NCBI GenBank assembly: GCA_947500035.1
Contig: CANMQP010000006.1
Span: forward strand, 1 to 64,000
DNA: 64,000 bases
Direction of reading: 5' to 3'
Origin: an uncultured Kiloniellaceae bacterium
GTDB lineage: Bacteria; Pseudomonadota; Alphaproteobacteria; Kiloniellales; Kiloniellaceae
Both the position numbers and the translations under genes were made by a program. A model generated the notes under the pieces. The model saw nothing but the letters and a program-made list of their open reading frames with translations, searched no databases and had not been told where the DNA came from. Below are positions 17,638 to 27,092 of the stretch, one piece after another (within the stretch, counting starts at the first letter, position 1; each line of letters starts with the position of its first letter).

Positions 17638-18642
17638 TCAAATCACATAGCCGACAGAAACGGTTTCACGCCGGCAGACCGATTCCCACGCCGCAAAGCA
17701 GACATCCATCGCCCTGAACACATCTCGGGCATTGATCAGAGGTTCCTGACCCTGCCTGACAGACTCGATGAACTCCGGCAAAAGGTCGCCTTTGTCATAG
17801 GCGGGATAAGCTGTGGTTACCGCTTCCTCGTCGCCTGGCTGATCTCCGCTGAAGAGCTTTGCATTGGGGATGTCGTTTACGAAGGTCTTCTTGGACCCAT
17901 AGAGATTGAGCGCGTGAAAGTGCGTGCGCTGCGGCCCGAACGTCGTTGCGGTCTTCGCCAGCGCACCCTGTTCGAAGCGCATCAGGTTCACAATGGTATC
18001 GGGGAAAGGATAGGAAGAATTCGCGGTCAGCATCTTGTTTCCCATGCCGTTGACCTCGATGACCTTCTGCCCGCCCATCAGCCACATCATCAGGTCGATG
18101 AGGTGAATGCCGCCGCCGTAGGTGACGCAGTAAAAGTCCATTTTCCCGCGCCAGCCCTCTGTAATTTTCCAGAGGATCTGATGAATGTAGTCGCCTTCCA
18201 GATAGAAGATATCGCCGAAGTCACCGGCATCGACCATCGCCTTCAGAGCCTTGAAGCGGGGCGAGTGGCGCAGAATGAAGTTAGAGGTGATCAGGCGGTT
18301 ATTGTCCTGCATGGCCCGTACAACGGCTTCCGCCTCCTTCTTGTGCAATGCGACCGGCTTCTCCACCATCACGTGCTTGCCGTGTTCAAAAGCCGAAATC
18401 GCCTGTAGCGCATGGAACTCATCGTAGGAACAGATCGAGACCACATCTATGTCGGGGTGCTCGGTGATACGCTTCCAGTCGGTAAAACGCTGCGCTACGC
18501 CGTGCCGGTCACCGACTTCCTTAAGCTTCTCTTCATCCAGATCGCAGATCGCAGTCACCTCGCAGCTGGGGATCGCGCTATAGGACGCCAAATGACGCTC
18601 GCCAACCCCCAGGCCAATGATCCCTGCGCGTATCGTATTCAT
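17638..18642 (-). CDS. Gfo/Idh/MocA family oxidoreductase
   Basis: The 334-residue protein begins MNTIRAGIIGLGVGERHL, a Rossmann NAD(P)-binding glycine motif, and has the family's EKPVALHKKEAE motif near residue 95 and the second-domain YGGGIHLIDLMMWLMGG stretch. Such enzymes oxidise or reduce sugar hydroxyls, for example at C3 of nucleotide sugars before amination. ATG 18642 overlaps the stop of the GNAT gene (ATGA), a coupled pair. Confidence 0.88.
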   Translation of the reverse strand: MNTIRAGIIGLGVGERHLASYSAIPSCEVTAICDLDEEKLKEVGDRHGVAQRFTDWKRITEHPDIDVVSICSYDEFHALQAISAFEHGKHVMVEKPVALHKKEAEAVVRAMQDNNRLITSNFILRHSPRFKALKAMVDAGDFGDIFYLEGDYIHQILWKITEGWRGKMDFYCVTYGGGIHLIDLMMWLMGGQKVIEVNGMGNKMLTANSSYPFPDTIVNLMRFEQGALAKTATTFGPQRTHFHALNLYGSKKTFVNDIPNAKLFSGDQPGDEEAVTTAYPAYDKGDLLPEFIESVRQGQEPLINARDVFRAMDVCFAAWESVCRRETVSVGYVI

Positions 18643-19418
18643 AAAGTGATCTCTCTTGCCGCCCAATGGAGGGTGACTTCCCGTTTTGCTTCCACGCATC
18701 CCGTGGCTTCGTAAAGCGCCCTTGAAGCCTTGTTTATGCTCGCCGTCCCCACGAACAACTGCGCGACACCCCTTTGCGCCAGTTGATAGAGCGTCCCCTC
18801 CATCAGCTTACGCGCAAGCCCGCGGCGCTGATAATCGGGGTGAACTGCAATAAGGTCGATGGCTGACCTCTCCGTTTCGCCGACAATCTCGCAGAATCCC
18901 ACGATCCGACCACCATTCGATCGCACCACGACTGAACCTAGCGCGCGGCCCGCAAGGTTGTTGAGGGACCATTCCTGCTTTATCAAGTCTGCAAGGCTGT
19001 CATCAATCCTGGCATCTGCATGGAAGCGGTCGAATTTGAACGAAAGCCGCCCAATCTCACCGACGTCGCGGGCGTCGCCCCCTTCACGCTCCGCGGATTC
19101 GAGCCATTCAGTGCCGGCGGGCATGGCGGAGGGAACCTGATTCAGGTCATGACGGTAGGTCACGAGCGTCTCGGTGACATAGAAACCGCCCGCCGTAAAC
19201 GCGGCAATCTTATCCTCTGCCTCTTCCGGCAAACGAACACTCGCGAAGTCAAACTCCGCAGCAGCAATCAACGCCGCGACGTCGTCAGCCGAAAGCGGGC
19301 TCTTTTCGTCCGGCGGCTGAATTCGGACAAAGCGGGCCTTGGCCAGTCCGGATACAAAAACGTCGGAAACAATCCGAAAGCGTTCCTGCCCTTCTGCTCC
19401 TGCTTCAACCTGCATCAT
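18639..19418 (-). CDS. GNAT family N-acetyltransferase
   Basis: The 259-residue protein has a poorly conserved N-terminal half and a C-terminal GNAT core with the acetyl-CoA motif VHPDYQRRGLARKLM and a later NKASRALYEATGC. The length and layout resemble TDP-fucosamine (WecD-like) acetyltransferases, which N-acetylate 4-amino-deoxy sugars; that is a suggestion from context. It lies between a methyltransferase and the Gfo/Idh/MocA gene and is coupled to the latter. Confidence 0.8.
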   Translation of the reverse strand: MMQVEAGAEGQERFRIVSDVFVSGLAKARFVRIQPPDEKSPLSADDVAALIAAAEFDFASVRLPEEAEDKIAAFTAGGFYVTETLVTYRHDLNQVPSAMPAGTEWLESAEREGGDARDVGEIGRLSFKFDRFHADARIDDSLADLIKQEWSLNNLAGRALGSVVVRSNGGRIVGFCEIVGETERSAIDLIAVHPDYQRRGLARKLMEGTLYQLAQRGVAQLFVGTASINKASRALYEATGCVEAKREVTLHWAAREITL

Positions 19419-19427
19419 GAAATCTCC

Positions 19428-20261
19428 TCACGGCGCAATTGCGAAAGCGGCAAGCGTGTACTTGCCGCTCGGTTCAATCAGGCGTTCGATTTTAAGGCAT
19501 TGGAATCCGGCCTGTTTGATCAGCAGCGCAACGGAGACCGCGGAATAGGCATCATAATGCTCGATAAAGAACTCTTCACGCTCCGGCCCGGCATCCGATA
19601 AAGCATTTTCGCCATCCGGCAGCTCGATGTAGACCAGACCGCCCTGGTTCAACCACATCAGGCTTCGACGCAACATTTCAACCGGCTCCAGGACGTGTTC
19701 GAGCACCTTGTTGAAGGTGATCAGGTTAAAGCTCTGCGACTCCTCGCCTGACGGATCCAGTTTGGTGAAGTTGCCAACCAGGGAGGGAACGCCCGCTGTA
19801 TCGCGAATATGGGCCGCTGCCCTCGGGTCGGGATCAAGAGCAAGGCAATCCCAGCCATTCTCCTTCAAAGCCGCGGGAAAAACACCCAACCCACTCCCGA
19901 CATCCAGTGCCCGGCGGCCGCCCAATCCTGACGACTGCGCGAAAGCATCGATGCGCAGGACCCGCTGCCTGTTATCCGATTTTTCCGGCGGAAAGGACAT
20001 GATGCGCCGGAAGGTGGCTTCCATACGGTCGCCATAAGTGGAATCGACATAGTCGCCTGAATAGATTTCGTGGGACTGATAGCCATGCTGATTGATGACA
20101 TGTCCGCAGGCGCCGCACTGCCAGATATCACGACGGTAAGGGGATATGCCGAAATCCGTCTCGCCCTCGGGCCGCGCATCGAAACGCGCGACATGTTTCT
20201 GCGCATCGGCGCCGCAGAAACGGCAGGCAAGCGGCATCTCCTGCATCGTGTCGCGCGTCAT
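19428..20261 (-). CDS. Class I SAM methyltransferase with N-terminal zinc ribbon
   Basis: From ATG 20261 (overlapping the upstream TGA as ATGA) it encodes 277 residues. Cys13/16 and Cys49/52 form a zinc-ribbon-like N-terminus, as in sugar methyltransferases with a Methyltransf_13-type domain. The core carries ALDVGSGLGVF (118-128), LALDPDPRA and FNKVLEHVLEP. It most likely methylates a nucleotide sugar or glycan. A GTG four codons upstream (20273) is an alternative start. Confidence 0.82.
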   Translation of the reverse strand: MTRDTMQEMPLACRFCGADAQKHVARFDARPEGETDFGISPYRRDIWQCGACGHVINQHGYQSHEIYSGDYVDSTYGDRMEATFRRIMSFPPEKSDNRQRVLRIDAFAQSSGLGGRRALDVGSGLGVFPAALKENGWDCLALDPDPRAAAHIRDTAGVPSLVGNFTKLDPSGEESQSFNLITFNKVLEHVLEPVEMLRRSLMWLNQGGLVYIELPDGENALSDAGPEREEFFIEHYDAYSAVSVALLIKQAGFQCLKIERLIEPSGKYTLAAFAIAP

Positions 20262-21388
20262 TTCTGCGTCCACCGCCAGTCATCCGTAATAAAGCCGGGA
20301 ATGTACCAGTTTCCCTCTGCATCTTTTTTCCAGAGTTCTGTGTTCCGGAAAGTCTCGACGGTCTCCCAGAACCACGTGGTGGAACGTCCCACGAATTGAC
20401 AGAACCGTTCGATGTCCTCGTGAGGAATCTGCAGACCCACCGTCCGAAGCTGTTCCATCGCCGTGTCACGGTCGATCAAACCTTCCCGGATTTGTACCGA
20501 GAGATTGTCGAAGGCACGGGTCATGCCGAACTTGTACCACTTCAGAAAGTGGTGAATGGCAATGAAGTGGCAGTCGATATCGGCAAAAGACCAGGTTCCC
20601 ACTTTCGACTGATCCGCCTCCTGGAAGCCCAGGGCCGATGCGGCCTTGGCATTTTCGAAAGAATTCCAGCGCCGATACGCGCCGAGGAAGATCGACTTGG
20701 GTGCAAAGTCGAGAGTTTCAGGCAGTCGGTAGGCAAGCAGGTCGGTCTCGGTCAGTCCTTCATGGCCGATCCAGTCTTCCACCCCGGTGTTGTTGTTGAC
20801 GCCGTGCTTCCTGATCCAATCGTCATCCAGAACCGTGCTGAGCTGCTCTTTCTCATTGCCACCGAATTCCAGCTGCGGGTTCTCGCCCCATAAAACCAGA
20901 GGCACTCGGAACTGCACGGCGAAACGATAGGGGATTGAGAAAATCGCCAGATGCATGGGAATCGCGGTCGCGCCCTTCTCTTCGAAGGCGGCAATCATGA
21001 ACTTGCGCTCAACGTCCGGCGAGATCGCATAGTCGATATGGTCGACCCCAAGGTTCTCGACCATGGCATTCAGGTTGCGTTGTCCCAACTCGGTGCGCCC
21101 CGGTGTCTTCCAGGTGACTGCCAGAACCGAAAGCCCCAATTCCCGTTTGGCCACGGCAACCTGATGCCAGCTGTCCTTCCCTCCGCTGACCGGAACAATG
21201 CAGTCGTAGGTACTGCTCGCGCGCGCTTTGGCTTCGGCCACCAGTTCCTGCAACCAGGTCTCTCGTGCCGCCCAGTCGATGCCTGAGACTTTCCGGTCAT
21301 GCCCACGGCAGCCAGCGCACACACCCTCCTCGTCCAACAGGATTCCGGGACGCGTATCCGGAAGGATACATCTGCTGCAATACCGCAT
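20258..21388 (-). CDS. N-acetyl sugar amidotransferase (PseA/WbpG-like)
   Basis: The 376-residue protein has two CxxC pairs at the N-terminus (Cys4/7 and Cys24/27), a PP-loop SGGKDS (68-73) that binds ATP, and the family's WGENPQLEFGG and WSFADIDCHF stretches. WbpG and PseA-type enzymes convert an acetamido group to an acetamidino group on sugars of O-antigen or pseudaminic acid. They usually work with a glutaminase (HisH-like) subunit; none is recognised here, but glutamine-hydrolysing AsnB lies directly upstream. Confidence 0.88.
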   Translation of the reverse strand: MRYCSRCILPDTRPGILLDEEGVCAGCRGHDRKVSGIDWAARETWLQELVAEAKARASSTYDCIVPVSGGKDSWHQVAVAKRELGLSVLAVTWKTPGRTELGQRNLNAMVENLGVDHIDYAISPDVERKFMIAAFEEKGATAIPMHLAIFSIPYRFAVQFRVPLVLWGENPQLEFGGNEKEQLSTVLDDDWIRKHGVNNNTGVEDWIGHEGLTETDLLAYRLPETLDFAPKSIFLGAYRRWNSFENAKAASALGFQEADQSKVGTWSFADIDCHFIAIHHFLKWYKFGMTRAFDNLSVQIREGLIDRDTAMEQLRTVGLQIPHEDIERFCQFVGRSTTWFWETVETFRNTELWKKDAEGNWYIPGFITDDWRWTQK

Positions 21389-21390
21389 GC

Positions 21391-23217
21391 CTAGGTTGCC
21401 CTTTGCGCTTCGAGAAAGATTTTGCTGTTGAGAAGATTGAAGAGGAATTTCGACACGCTGTTTCGGTCATCGGGCGCCTCAAGCATCCTGCTCAACTGCT
21501 TCCTGTCGACAATATCGAACAGTGGGCCGTCTTCAAGCAACCAGTCCCGATTCTCGGCGTTCGAAAGATCGAAGAGCGCTGTAATCGGCGCGTTGAACCC
21601 GCGTTTCTGTTTGTCCAGCCTGATCTTATCGGAATAGAGGCCCTCCCCTGCGGCACGGAGCAGCCATTTGGGATAGCCGTTTACAATGAGATGTTCCAGC
21701 GGCACCGAGAAAAGAAACTCCGCCAGAGACCGGTCCAGATAGGGTGTCCGGTTTTCGATGGAATACTGCATGAAAACCAGGTCATTCTCGCGAAGCTGAG
21801 GCGGCAGGGCCTCGTGCCGGATCTCGTTCAACATACGTGAATGCAGCAGATTATCACCGTAGGTCTGCTCGTAGAAATCCTCGTCGAAAGGCTGCCGCAG
21901 GACCGAATTGAAGAGATCCCGGTTCAGATAGATATGATCGCGCCGGGAAGGATCCTTTCGGAACGCGAGCGGATCGCGCAAGACCGGGTTGCGCACGAAA
22001 CGGCCGTAACTCTCTTTCCACTCCATGACGCGCGCGTCGATATCCGCCGTCTCGGGCAGCGAGGCGAGCCAGAAATTGAAGTGGTCGTAGTAGCCGGTAA
22101 AGAGCTCGTCGGCGCCGTTCCCGGTCAAGGCAACCTTGAAGCCGTCTTGTTTGATGCGCTCCGCCAAAAATGAAACCAGGTAGAAGCTCAAAGTCGCGAA
22201 GGGCTGATCGCGTGCTGTAATCAGTTGCGTCAGGCGTTCGCGGAAATCCTGCGTTGAGGTGCGGGCGATTCGATGCCGGCACCCCAATTCGGCCACCACC
22301 CGCTCAGCATTCTCGGACTCGTCGTAGCGTTCATCGCTGTCGTAAACACTGTAGGCATGGACTTCGCAACCGAAGCGTTTGGCAGCCATGGATACCAGCG
22401 TCGAAGAATCGATACCGCCGCTCAGACAAAAAGCCAGCGGCACATCGGAGCGCAGCCGCAGCTTGATCGACTTTGCCAGAAGTTCGGCGGCCTGTTCCTC
22501 AGCCTCCCCCTGCGACATCCCCTGTGGCACGTAACAAAGCTCCCAATAACGCTCCTCGGTCTGATGCTCCGGGGTTTCGAGGATGAGGCTTGTCGAGGGC
22601 GGGATCTCGAAAACATCTTCGTAGAAACCCTCCCGTCCCTTGCCGAGGGATTTGTAGCCATTCACCAGGTAGCGCAGGATCTGGGTTTTGTTGGGTGCCC
22701 GGCGGCGGCCCAGTAGCTGCCACAAAGCCTGCGTTTCGGAGGCAAAGTAAAACGCACCCTGCTCCCGGGTCACATAGAGAGTCTTTTCGCCGAACCTGTC
22801 ACGACTGAGCCAGAGGACGCCGCGGTTGAGATCCGCAAGCGCCAGAGCCCACATGCCTTCGAAGCGCTTGGTCGCTGCGGTCCCCCAGGCGCGGTAGGCT
22901 TCCAGGATAACTTCCGTATCGCCACGGGTCTCGAAACGGTGACCGAGCCCTTCGAGTTCCTGCCGGATTTCCTCGAAATTATAAATCTCGCCGTTATAGG
23001 CCAGCACCAGGCCGTCACGAACGAAGGGCTGATCGGAGCGCTCCTGCGGATCCAGGATCGAAAGGCGCGTATGAGCGAGGGTCAGGGGCACACCCGCCAG
23101 GCTGCCCGACCAGCTTGCGGCTGCATCCGGTCCCCGGTGCGCCATCGACTTCAGAACGGCCTCACAGCGTTCCTGTGTTAAGGGTACGCCTCCGAAGACA
23201 CCGGCTAGACCACACAT
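21391..23217 (-). CDS. asnB: Asparagine synthase (glutamine-hydrolysing) family protein, copy 1
   Basis: The 608-residue protein is a complete class-B asparagine synthetase homologue: Cys2 after the initiator Met (MCGLAGVFGG) serves as glutaminase nucleophile, with HRGPD (28-32) and YNGEIYN. The C-terminal synthetase domain has the PP-loop CLSGGIDSSTLV (SGGIDS at 266-271). Besides making asparagine, members of this family amidate sugars and uronic acids in polysaccharide clusters. It is one of three homologues in this operon, so a glycan-specific role is likelier than amino acid synthesis. It sits 2 bp before the amidotransferase gene. Confidence 0.9.
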   Translation of the reverse strand: MCGLAGVFGGVPLTQERCEAVLKSMAHRGPDAAASWSGSLAGVPLTLAHTRLSILDPQERSDQPFVRDGLVLAYNGEIYNFEEIRQELEGLGHRFETRGDTEVILEAYRAWGTAATKRFEGMWALALADLNRGVLWLSRDRFGEKTLYVTREQGAFYFASETQALWQLLGRRRAPNKTQILRYLVNGYKSLGKGREGFYEDVFEIPPSTSLILETPEHQTEERYWELCYVPQGMSQGEAEEQAAELLAKSIKLRLRSDVPLAFCLSGGIDSSTLVSMAAKRFGCEVHAYSVYDSDERYDESENAERVVAELGCRHRIARTSTQDFRERLTQLITARDQPFATLSFYLVSFLAERIKQDGFKVALTGNGADELFTGYYDHFNFWLASLPETADIDARVMEWKESYGRFVRNPVLRDPLAFRKDPSRRDHIYLNRDLFNSVLRQPFDEDFYEQTYGDNLLHSRMLNEIRHEALPPQLRENDLVFMQYSIENRTPYLDRSLAEFLFSVPLEHLIVNGYPKWLLRAAGEGLYSDKIRLDKQKRGFNAPITALFDLSNAENRDWLLEDGPLFDIVDRKQLSRMLEAPDDRNSVSKFLFNLLNSKIFLEAQRAT

Positions 23218-23234
23218 TCTACCGACCTACCTGC

Positions 23235-24302
23235 TCAATCGCCTGCGACGAAGCGGGCCAACTGACCGCCGGTAATCTCCACGGCATCCTTGCCGTCGGT
23301 GATTGCGCGATACCAGTCCGCCGTTTCGTTAATCGCCTCGGCAGTCCGCCATCTCGGACGCCAGCCCAGTCTGTGCATCGCCTTGATGCTGTCCAGAGCC
23401 AGAATATTGGACTCCTTGACCGGATCGGCCGATGGCGCAGTTTCGATCCTGCCCTCGCCCCAACGCGCAACCAGTTGCTCCGCAACCTCTAGCACCGTCA
23501 CGTCCGCGGGCAGTTCCGGGCCGAAATTCCAACTGCCGACGGCGCGCTCGTCTTGCTGAAGCAGGCGCTCCGCAAGCATCAGATAGCCGTGCAGCGGATC
23601 GAGAACATGCTGCCAGGGGCGCGTGGCGCCGGGACTGCGGATCGAAATCGCTTCGTTCTTCTGCAGCGCCCGGATGCAATCGGGTACGATCCGGTCGTTG
23701 GACCAGTCGCCGCCGCCTATCACATTCCCCGCGCGCGCTGAAGCCGCGAAAACCTGACCGCCGGGCCGGAAAAAGGATTCGTTGTAGGCCTCGTAGATTA
23801 GCTCAGCACCGGCCTTGGATGCCGAATAGGGGTCCTGTCCGCCCAGGGGATCGTTCTCCCGATAGCCCCAGACCCACTCGACGTTGCGGTAGCACTTGTC
23901 CGAGGTCACGACCACGACCGCTCTCACCGACAGGCTGTTGCGAACCGCTTCCAGCACATTGGTGGTGCCGCCGATATTCGTATCAAGAGTCAATTTGGGT
24001 TCCCGGTGCCCGCGAATCACAATCGGCTGTGCAGCCAGGTGCAGAACGACAGCCGGTTCGCTCTCCTTCATGACTGCCATTACGGCGTCAAAGTCCCTGA
24101 TATCGACGTAACGCTGATCGATCTTTGCCTGAAGACCGAGCTCCTCGAAGAGGCTTGGCGTCGTGTGCGGGCGGAGCGCAAGACCGGTAACCTCAGCGCC
24201 GAGTTGCAGAAGCCACTGACACAGCCAGCTGCCCTTGAAACCTGTACTCCCGGTCACGAGAAAGCGCTGACCGCGGAATGTCGATAGATCGGCTGACGCC
24301 AT
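23235..24302 (-). CDS. rfbG: CDP-glucose 4,6-dehydratase
   Basis: The 355-residue SDR-type protein starts with a long lead to FLVTGSTGFKGSWLCQWL (Gly18/21/24), has LAAQPIVIRG, VVVVTSDKCYRN and the catalytic YSASK (Tyr159-Lys163) in DPYSASKAGAELIY. The KGSWL and SDKCYRN phrases are characteristic of RfbG, which forms CDP-4-keto-6-deoxy-glucose. The matching glucose-1-phosphate cytidylyltransferase is upstream in the same operon, supporting a CDP-deoxysugar branch. AAGGAACC precedes the ATG. Confidence 0.9.
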   Translation of the reverse strand: MASADLSTFRGQRFLVTGSTGFKGSWLCQWLLQLGAEVTGLALRPHTTPSLFEELGLQAKIDQRYVDIRDFDAVMAVMKESEPAVVLHLAAQPIVIRGHREPKLTLDTNIGGTTNVLEAVRNSLSVRAVVVVTSDKCYRNVEWVWGYRENDPLGGQDPYSASKAGAELIYEAYNESFFRPGGQVFAASARAGNVIGGGDWSNDRIVPDCIRALQKNEAISIRSPGATRPWQHVLDPLHGYLMLAERLLQQDERAVGSWNFGPELPADVTVLEVAEQLVARWGEGRIETAPSADPVKESNILALDSIKAMHRLGWRPRWRTAEAINETADWYRAITDGKDAVEITGGQLARFVAGD

Positions 24303-24371
24303 TTTAACTCGGTTCCTTATGTACCCTGGTAATCTGCGGCGATTTGCAGCGCGCGTCGGAACAACCTTACG

Positions 24372-25247
24372 TCACGCCGACTGCTTGAGATTATCGACCC
24401 CGTCGGTCCGCAATTCCACGCCCTTTTCCCGGGCGAGCGCCCTGGCTTCGTCGCTGAAGATCGTCTTTTCCCAGTAGGGCTTCATATCCTGCCGCGTGGC
24501 ACGATCGGCAATGTAACTCTCCAGATAAGGGCCAGGAGCCCCAAAGCTCATGAAGATGACGCAGCGGCCTTTGTCCTCTGGCAGGAAGGCGCTCTCGGGA
24601 AGCAGGTTTTCAACATGCGGGTGCAAGGCAAAACGCGGAAAGCTGCGCAGTCTCAAGGCATAACCCGTATGGTGAATCCGCATACTCCATCCCAAAAGGT
24701 CGCCGACGGCGGTCTCGACGTTCAGGGAGGGCCGGGAAATCAGGTCCAGCGGCCTCTGTTTGCGCAGCAGGTGCTTCGCAGCGCCGCGCAGACCGGCCTT
24801 TTCGATGCAGAGCTTGCGATGCGAGCCCGGACGCAGCTTCAAGCCGCCGCTGTGGTTTACGTGATCCTGCAGATAGACCCCCAGGCGGATGACGTTGTAA
24901 TCCGAGCGAAAGTCAAAATCGTCGCCCCGGGAATCATTATGATAGTGCCGATACTTCGGCGTCGCGGCCTTCGCGTTGTAGAGGGCCGCGCTCTCTCCGA
25001 AATAAATGATCCGGTCTCCGATCATGGCGCGGACCAGGCCGAGAACTCTGTCGTCGAAGGGAAGGAGGTCGAAACCGGGCTTCGAAAGAATATCGCCGTT
25101 ATCATAACCTGCGCAAGCTTCACGCAAACGCGCGACCTCATCTTGGGAAAAGACCCCGGGGATCTTTACGAACCCATTGTGAGCATATTCCTGCTCGACC
25201 CGCGTCGTATCGATTTCCGTCAATGGCGCAGAGGTTTCCGGTAGCAT
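24372..25247 (-). CDS. Phytanoyl-CoA dioxygenase (PhyH) family protein, copy 1
   Basis: The 291-residue protein has the PhyH-type double-stranded beta-helix signature: the YAHNGFVKIPGVFS entry, the metal-binding HxD at His103-Asp105 (YHNDS), and a distal HHTGYALR region (192-199) carrying candidate His and Arg for iron and 2-oxoglutarate. The substrate is unknown; in a glycan cluster it may hydroxylate a sugar, acyl chain or amino-acid substituent. It starts immediately after the stop of the ABC transporter gene. Confidence 0.8.
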   Translation of the reverse strand: MLPETSAPLTEIDTTRVEQEYAHNGFVKIPGVFSQDEVARLREACAGYDNGDILSKPGFDLLPFDDRVLGLVRAMIGDRIIYFGESAALYNAKAATPKYRHYHNDSRGDDFDFRSDYNVIRLGVYLQDHVNHSGGLKLRPGSHRKLCIEKAGLRGAAKHLLRKQRPLDLISRPSLNVETAVGDLLGWSMRIHHTGYALRLRSFPRFALHPHVENLLPESAFLPEDKGRCVIFMSFGAPGPYLESYIADRATRQDMKPYWEKTIFSDEARALAREKGVELRTDGVDNLKQSA

Positions 25248-27092
25248 CTACTCAACCCTCGAAAGATTTTGCGGCGTTTCAGTATTGTGGAGCAGCGCCA
25301 GCGTAGGCGAACTCTGCTCCAAGTCCGACGGACGGCCGACGGACTCGGCGCGCCCTTCCTTCATGACCACGACCTTGTCGGCGTACTTCAGGTTCGACAA
25401 GCGGTGGGTAATGAAGATGATGGTCATATCTCCGTGGTTTTCCCGCAAGCGCGTCCAAAGACGCCGTTCGGTGTCGGCATCCAGCGCGGACGTCGCCTCG
25501 TCCAGCACAAGCACTTCAGGCGCGCTGAACAGCCCGCGCGCGATCGCGAGCCGCTGGCATTGCCCGCCGGAGAGATTGCCGCCCCGCTCTCTGAGTTCGG
25601 TGTCGATTCCCTGATCAAGTTCTGAGACGAACTCTTCAGCGCAGGACGCGTAGAGCGCCTGCTCGAGTGGCCAGACCTTATCGTCAGAGGCAAAGCGCGT
25701 GATGTTCTCTTTGACGCTGCCGGCAAAGATAATCGAGGTTTGCGGGACATAGCTGACCCGGCGGCGCCAGGTTTGCAGCTGACTCTGGTCCAGTTGCGTC
25801 GCGTTTATCTTCAACTCGCCGGTCTGTGCCGGTATCAGTCCGGTCAGAAGATCGATCAAGGTCGTCTTGCCGGACCCCGACGGCCCTACAATAGCGACCA
25901 TCTCTCCTTTTTTGATGTCTAAACTCACGTCCTCGACTGCGGGCGTGTGGTTGTTCGGATAGACGTAGTGAATATTTTTCAACTCGATCCTCGAGAGCGG
26001 CTCGTAGTCGCTGCGGATCTGACCTTCCGGCTCGGCATTTTCGAGCAATGCATTATTGGTGTTTTCAACGATGTCGTAGGAAGGAATCACACTGATGGTT
26101 TGCCGGGCCCAGCTTTGCAAAGCCGAGACCTGACCGACCATGCGCTGAAGCAGCAGAACGATCAGCAGAAGATCGCCCAGCTCTACAAAACTGTAAAAGG
26201 TCGCGCCGACGAAAAGCCCCGCAATCACCAGGACCCCGATCAGTTCCGCAAGCTGTGACGACGCGGCTTTGAGCGCGAACTGAATAACGACAAGTTTCTT
26301 GTACCTCTCCGCCGCCTTTAAGATCTCGTTCAGGACAACGGAGCGATCCGGCAGCGTCTTGATAAACTTGATCGACTGGGTCAGTTCGATCAGCAGGCTC
26401 ATGATGTAATTGGTGACCGCGACGCGCTCAAAGGACACAACGACGGAACGCCGGTTGATCCCGACACCGAGCAGCAGCGAGAATCCGAAGGCACCGATCA
26501 ACAGCGGCGCGACCTGACCGTAGAACAGCAGCAGGTTGGCCAGGAGCGCCGCGCAATAGAGCGTCGCAATCATCAGGCTGCTGAAATAGTGAACGATGGC
26601 ACCGACGTGCCCGGTCTCCGCACCGACGACATTGACGAGTTTCCCGCTGTCAACCTGCACCAGATGGGTCCAGAGAGCCGCCGCGTAGTTGCCGAGAAGC
26701 TCCTGCTTCTTTTCAAATTCAATCCGGGCGGCAATCACGCCCGCCATATAGGCGGCCAGAAAACGCAGAATTGCTTTACTGAGCAAAAGAAGGCTGATCA
26801 GCACCCCGATCTGCACCAAGGTCAGATCATAGAGTCCAAGACCGGTAAAGATGTCATTCAACAACGGGCTGCCGACGATCTGACCGTCGACGAACTTCTG
26901 CAGCATCGGAATGATCGAGAAAAGAACCGCCACCTCGAACAGGGTCGCCAGCAGGCTGATCCCGAACACAAAGCCCACCTGAACCGGATAGGCTTTTACC
27001 AGAATCCAGCAGAAACGAATGAGTTGGAACTGTCCTGCCCAGGAGTTCGGCGACAGATGCCTGGATGTTTCGTCAGCCGAGCGCTCTGCCAA
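25248..27092 (-). CDS. ABC transporter, fused permease/ATP-binding (MsbA/PglK-type flippase)
   Basis: The 614-residue half-transporter has about six transmembrane segments (residues 35-320) followed by the nucleotide-binding domain: Walker A GPSGSGKTT (403-411), signature LSGGQ (507-511), Walker B VLVLDEATSALD (from 527) and the H-loop in IFITHRLS. Homologues such as PglK flip lipid-linked oligosaccharides; MsbA exports lipid A. No Wzx flippase is seen in the operon, so this is the best candidate for moving the finished glycan across the inner membrane. It overlaps the upstream glycosyltransferase by 20 bp. Confidence 0.88.
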   Translation of the reverse strand: MAERSADETSRHLSPNSWAGQFQLIRFCWILVKAYPVQVGFVFGISLLATLFEVAVLFSIIPMLQKFVDGQIVGSPLLNDIFTGLGLYDLTLVQIGVLISLLLLSKAILRFLAAYMAGVIAARIEFEKKQELLGNYAAALWTHLVQVDSGKLVNVVGAETGHVGAIVHYFSSLMIATLYCAALLANLLLFYGQVAPLLIGAFGFSLLLGVGINRRSVVVSFERVAVTNYIMSLLIELTQSIKFIKTLPDRSVVLNEILKAAERYKKLVVIQFALKAASSQLAELIGVLVIAGLFVGATFYSFVELGDLLLIVLLLQRMVGQVSALQSWARQTISVIPSYDIVENTNNALLENAEPEGQIRSDYEPLSRIELKNIHYVYPNNHTPAVEDVSLDIKKGEMVAIVGPSGSGKTTLIDLLTGLIPAQTGELKINATQLDQSQLQTWRRRVSYVPQTSIIFAGSVKENITRFASDDKVWPLEQALYASCAEEFVSELDQGIDTELRERGGNLSGGQCQRLAIARGLFSAPEVLVLDEATSALDADTERRLWTRLRENHGDMTIIFITHRLSNLKYADKVVVMKEGRAESVGRPSDLEQSSPTLALLHNTETPQNLSRVE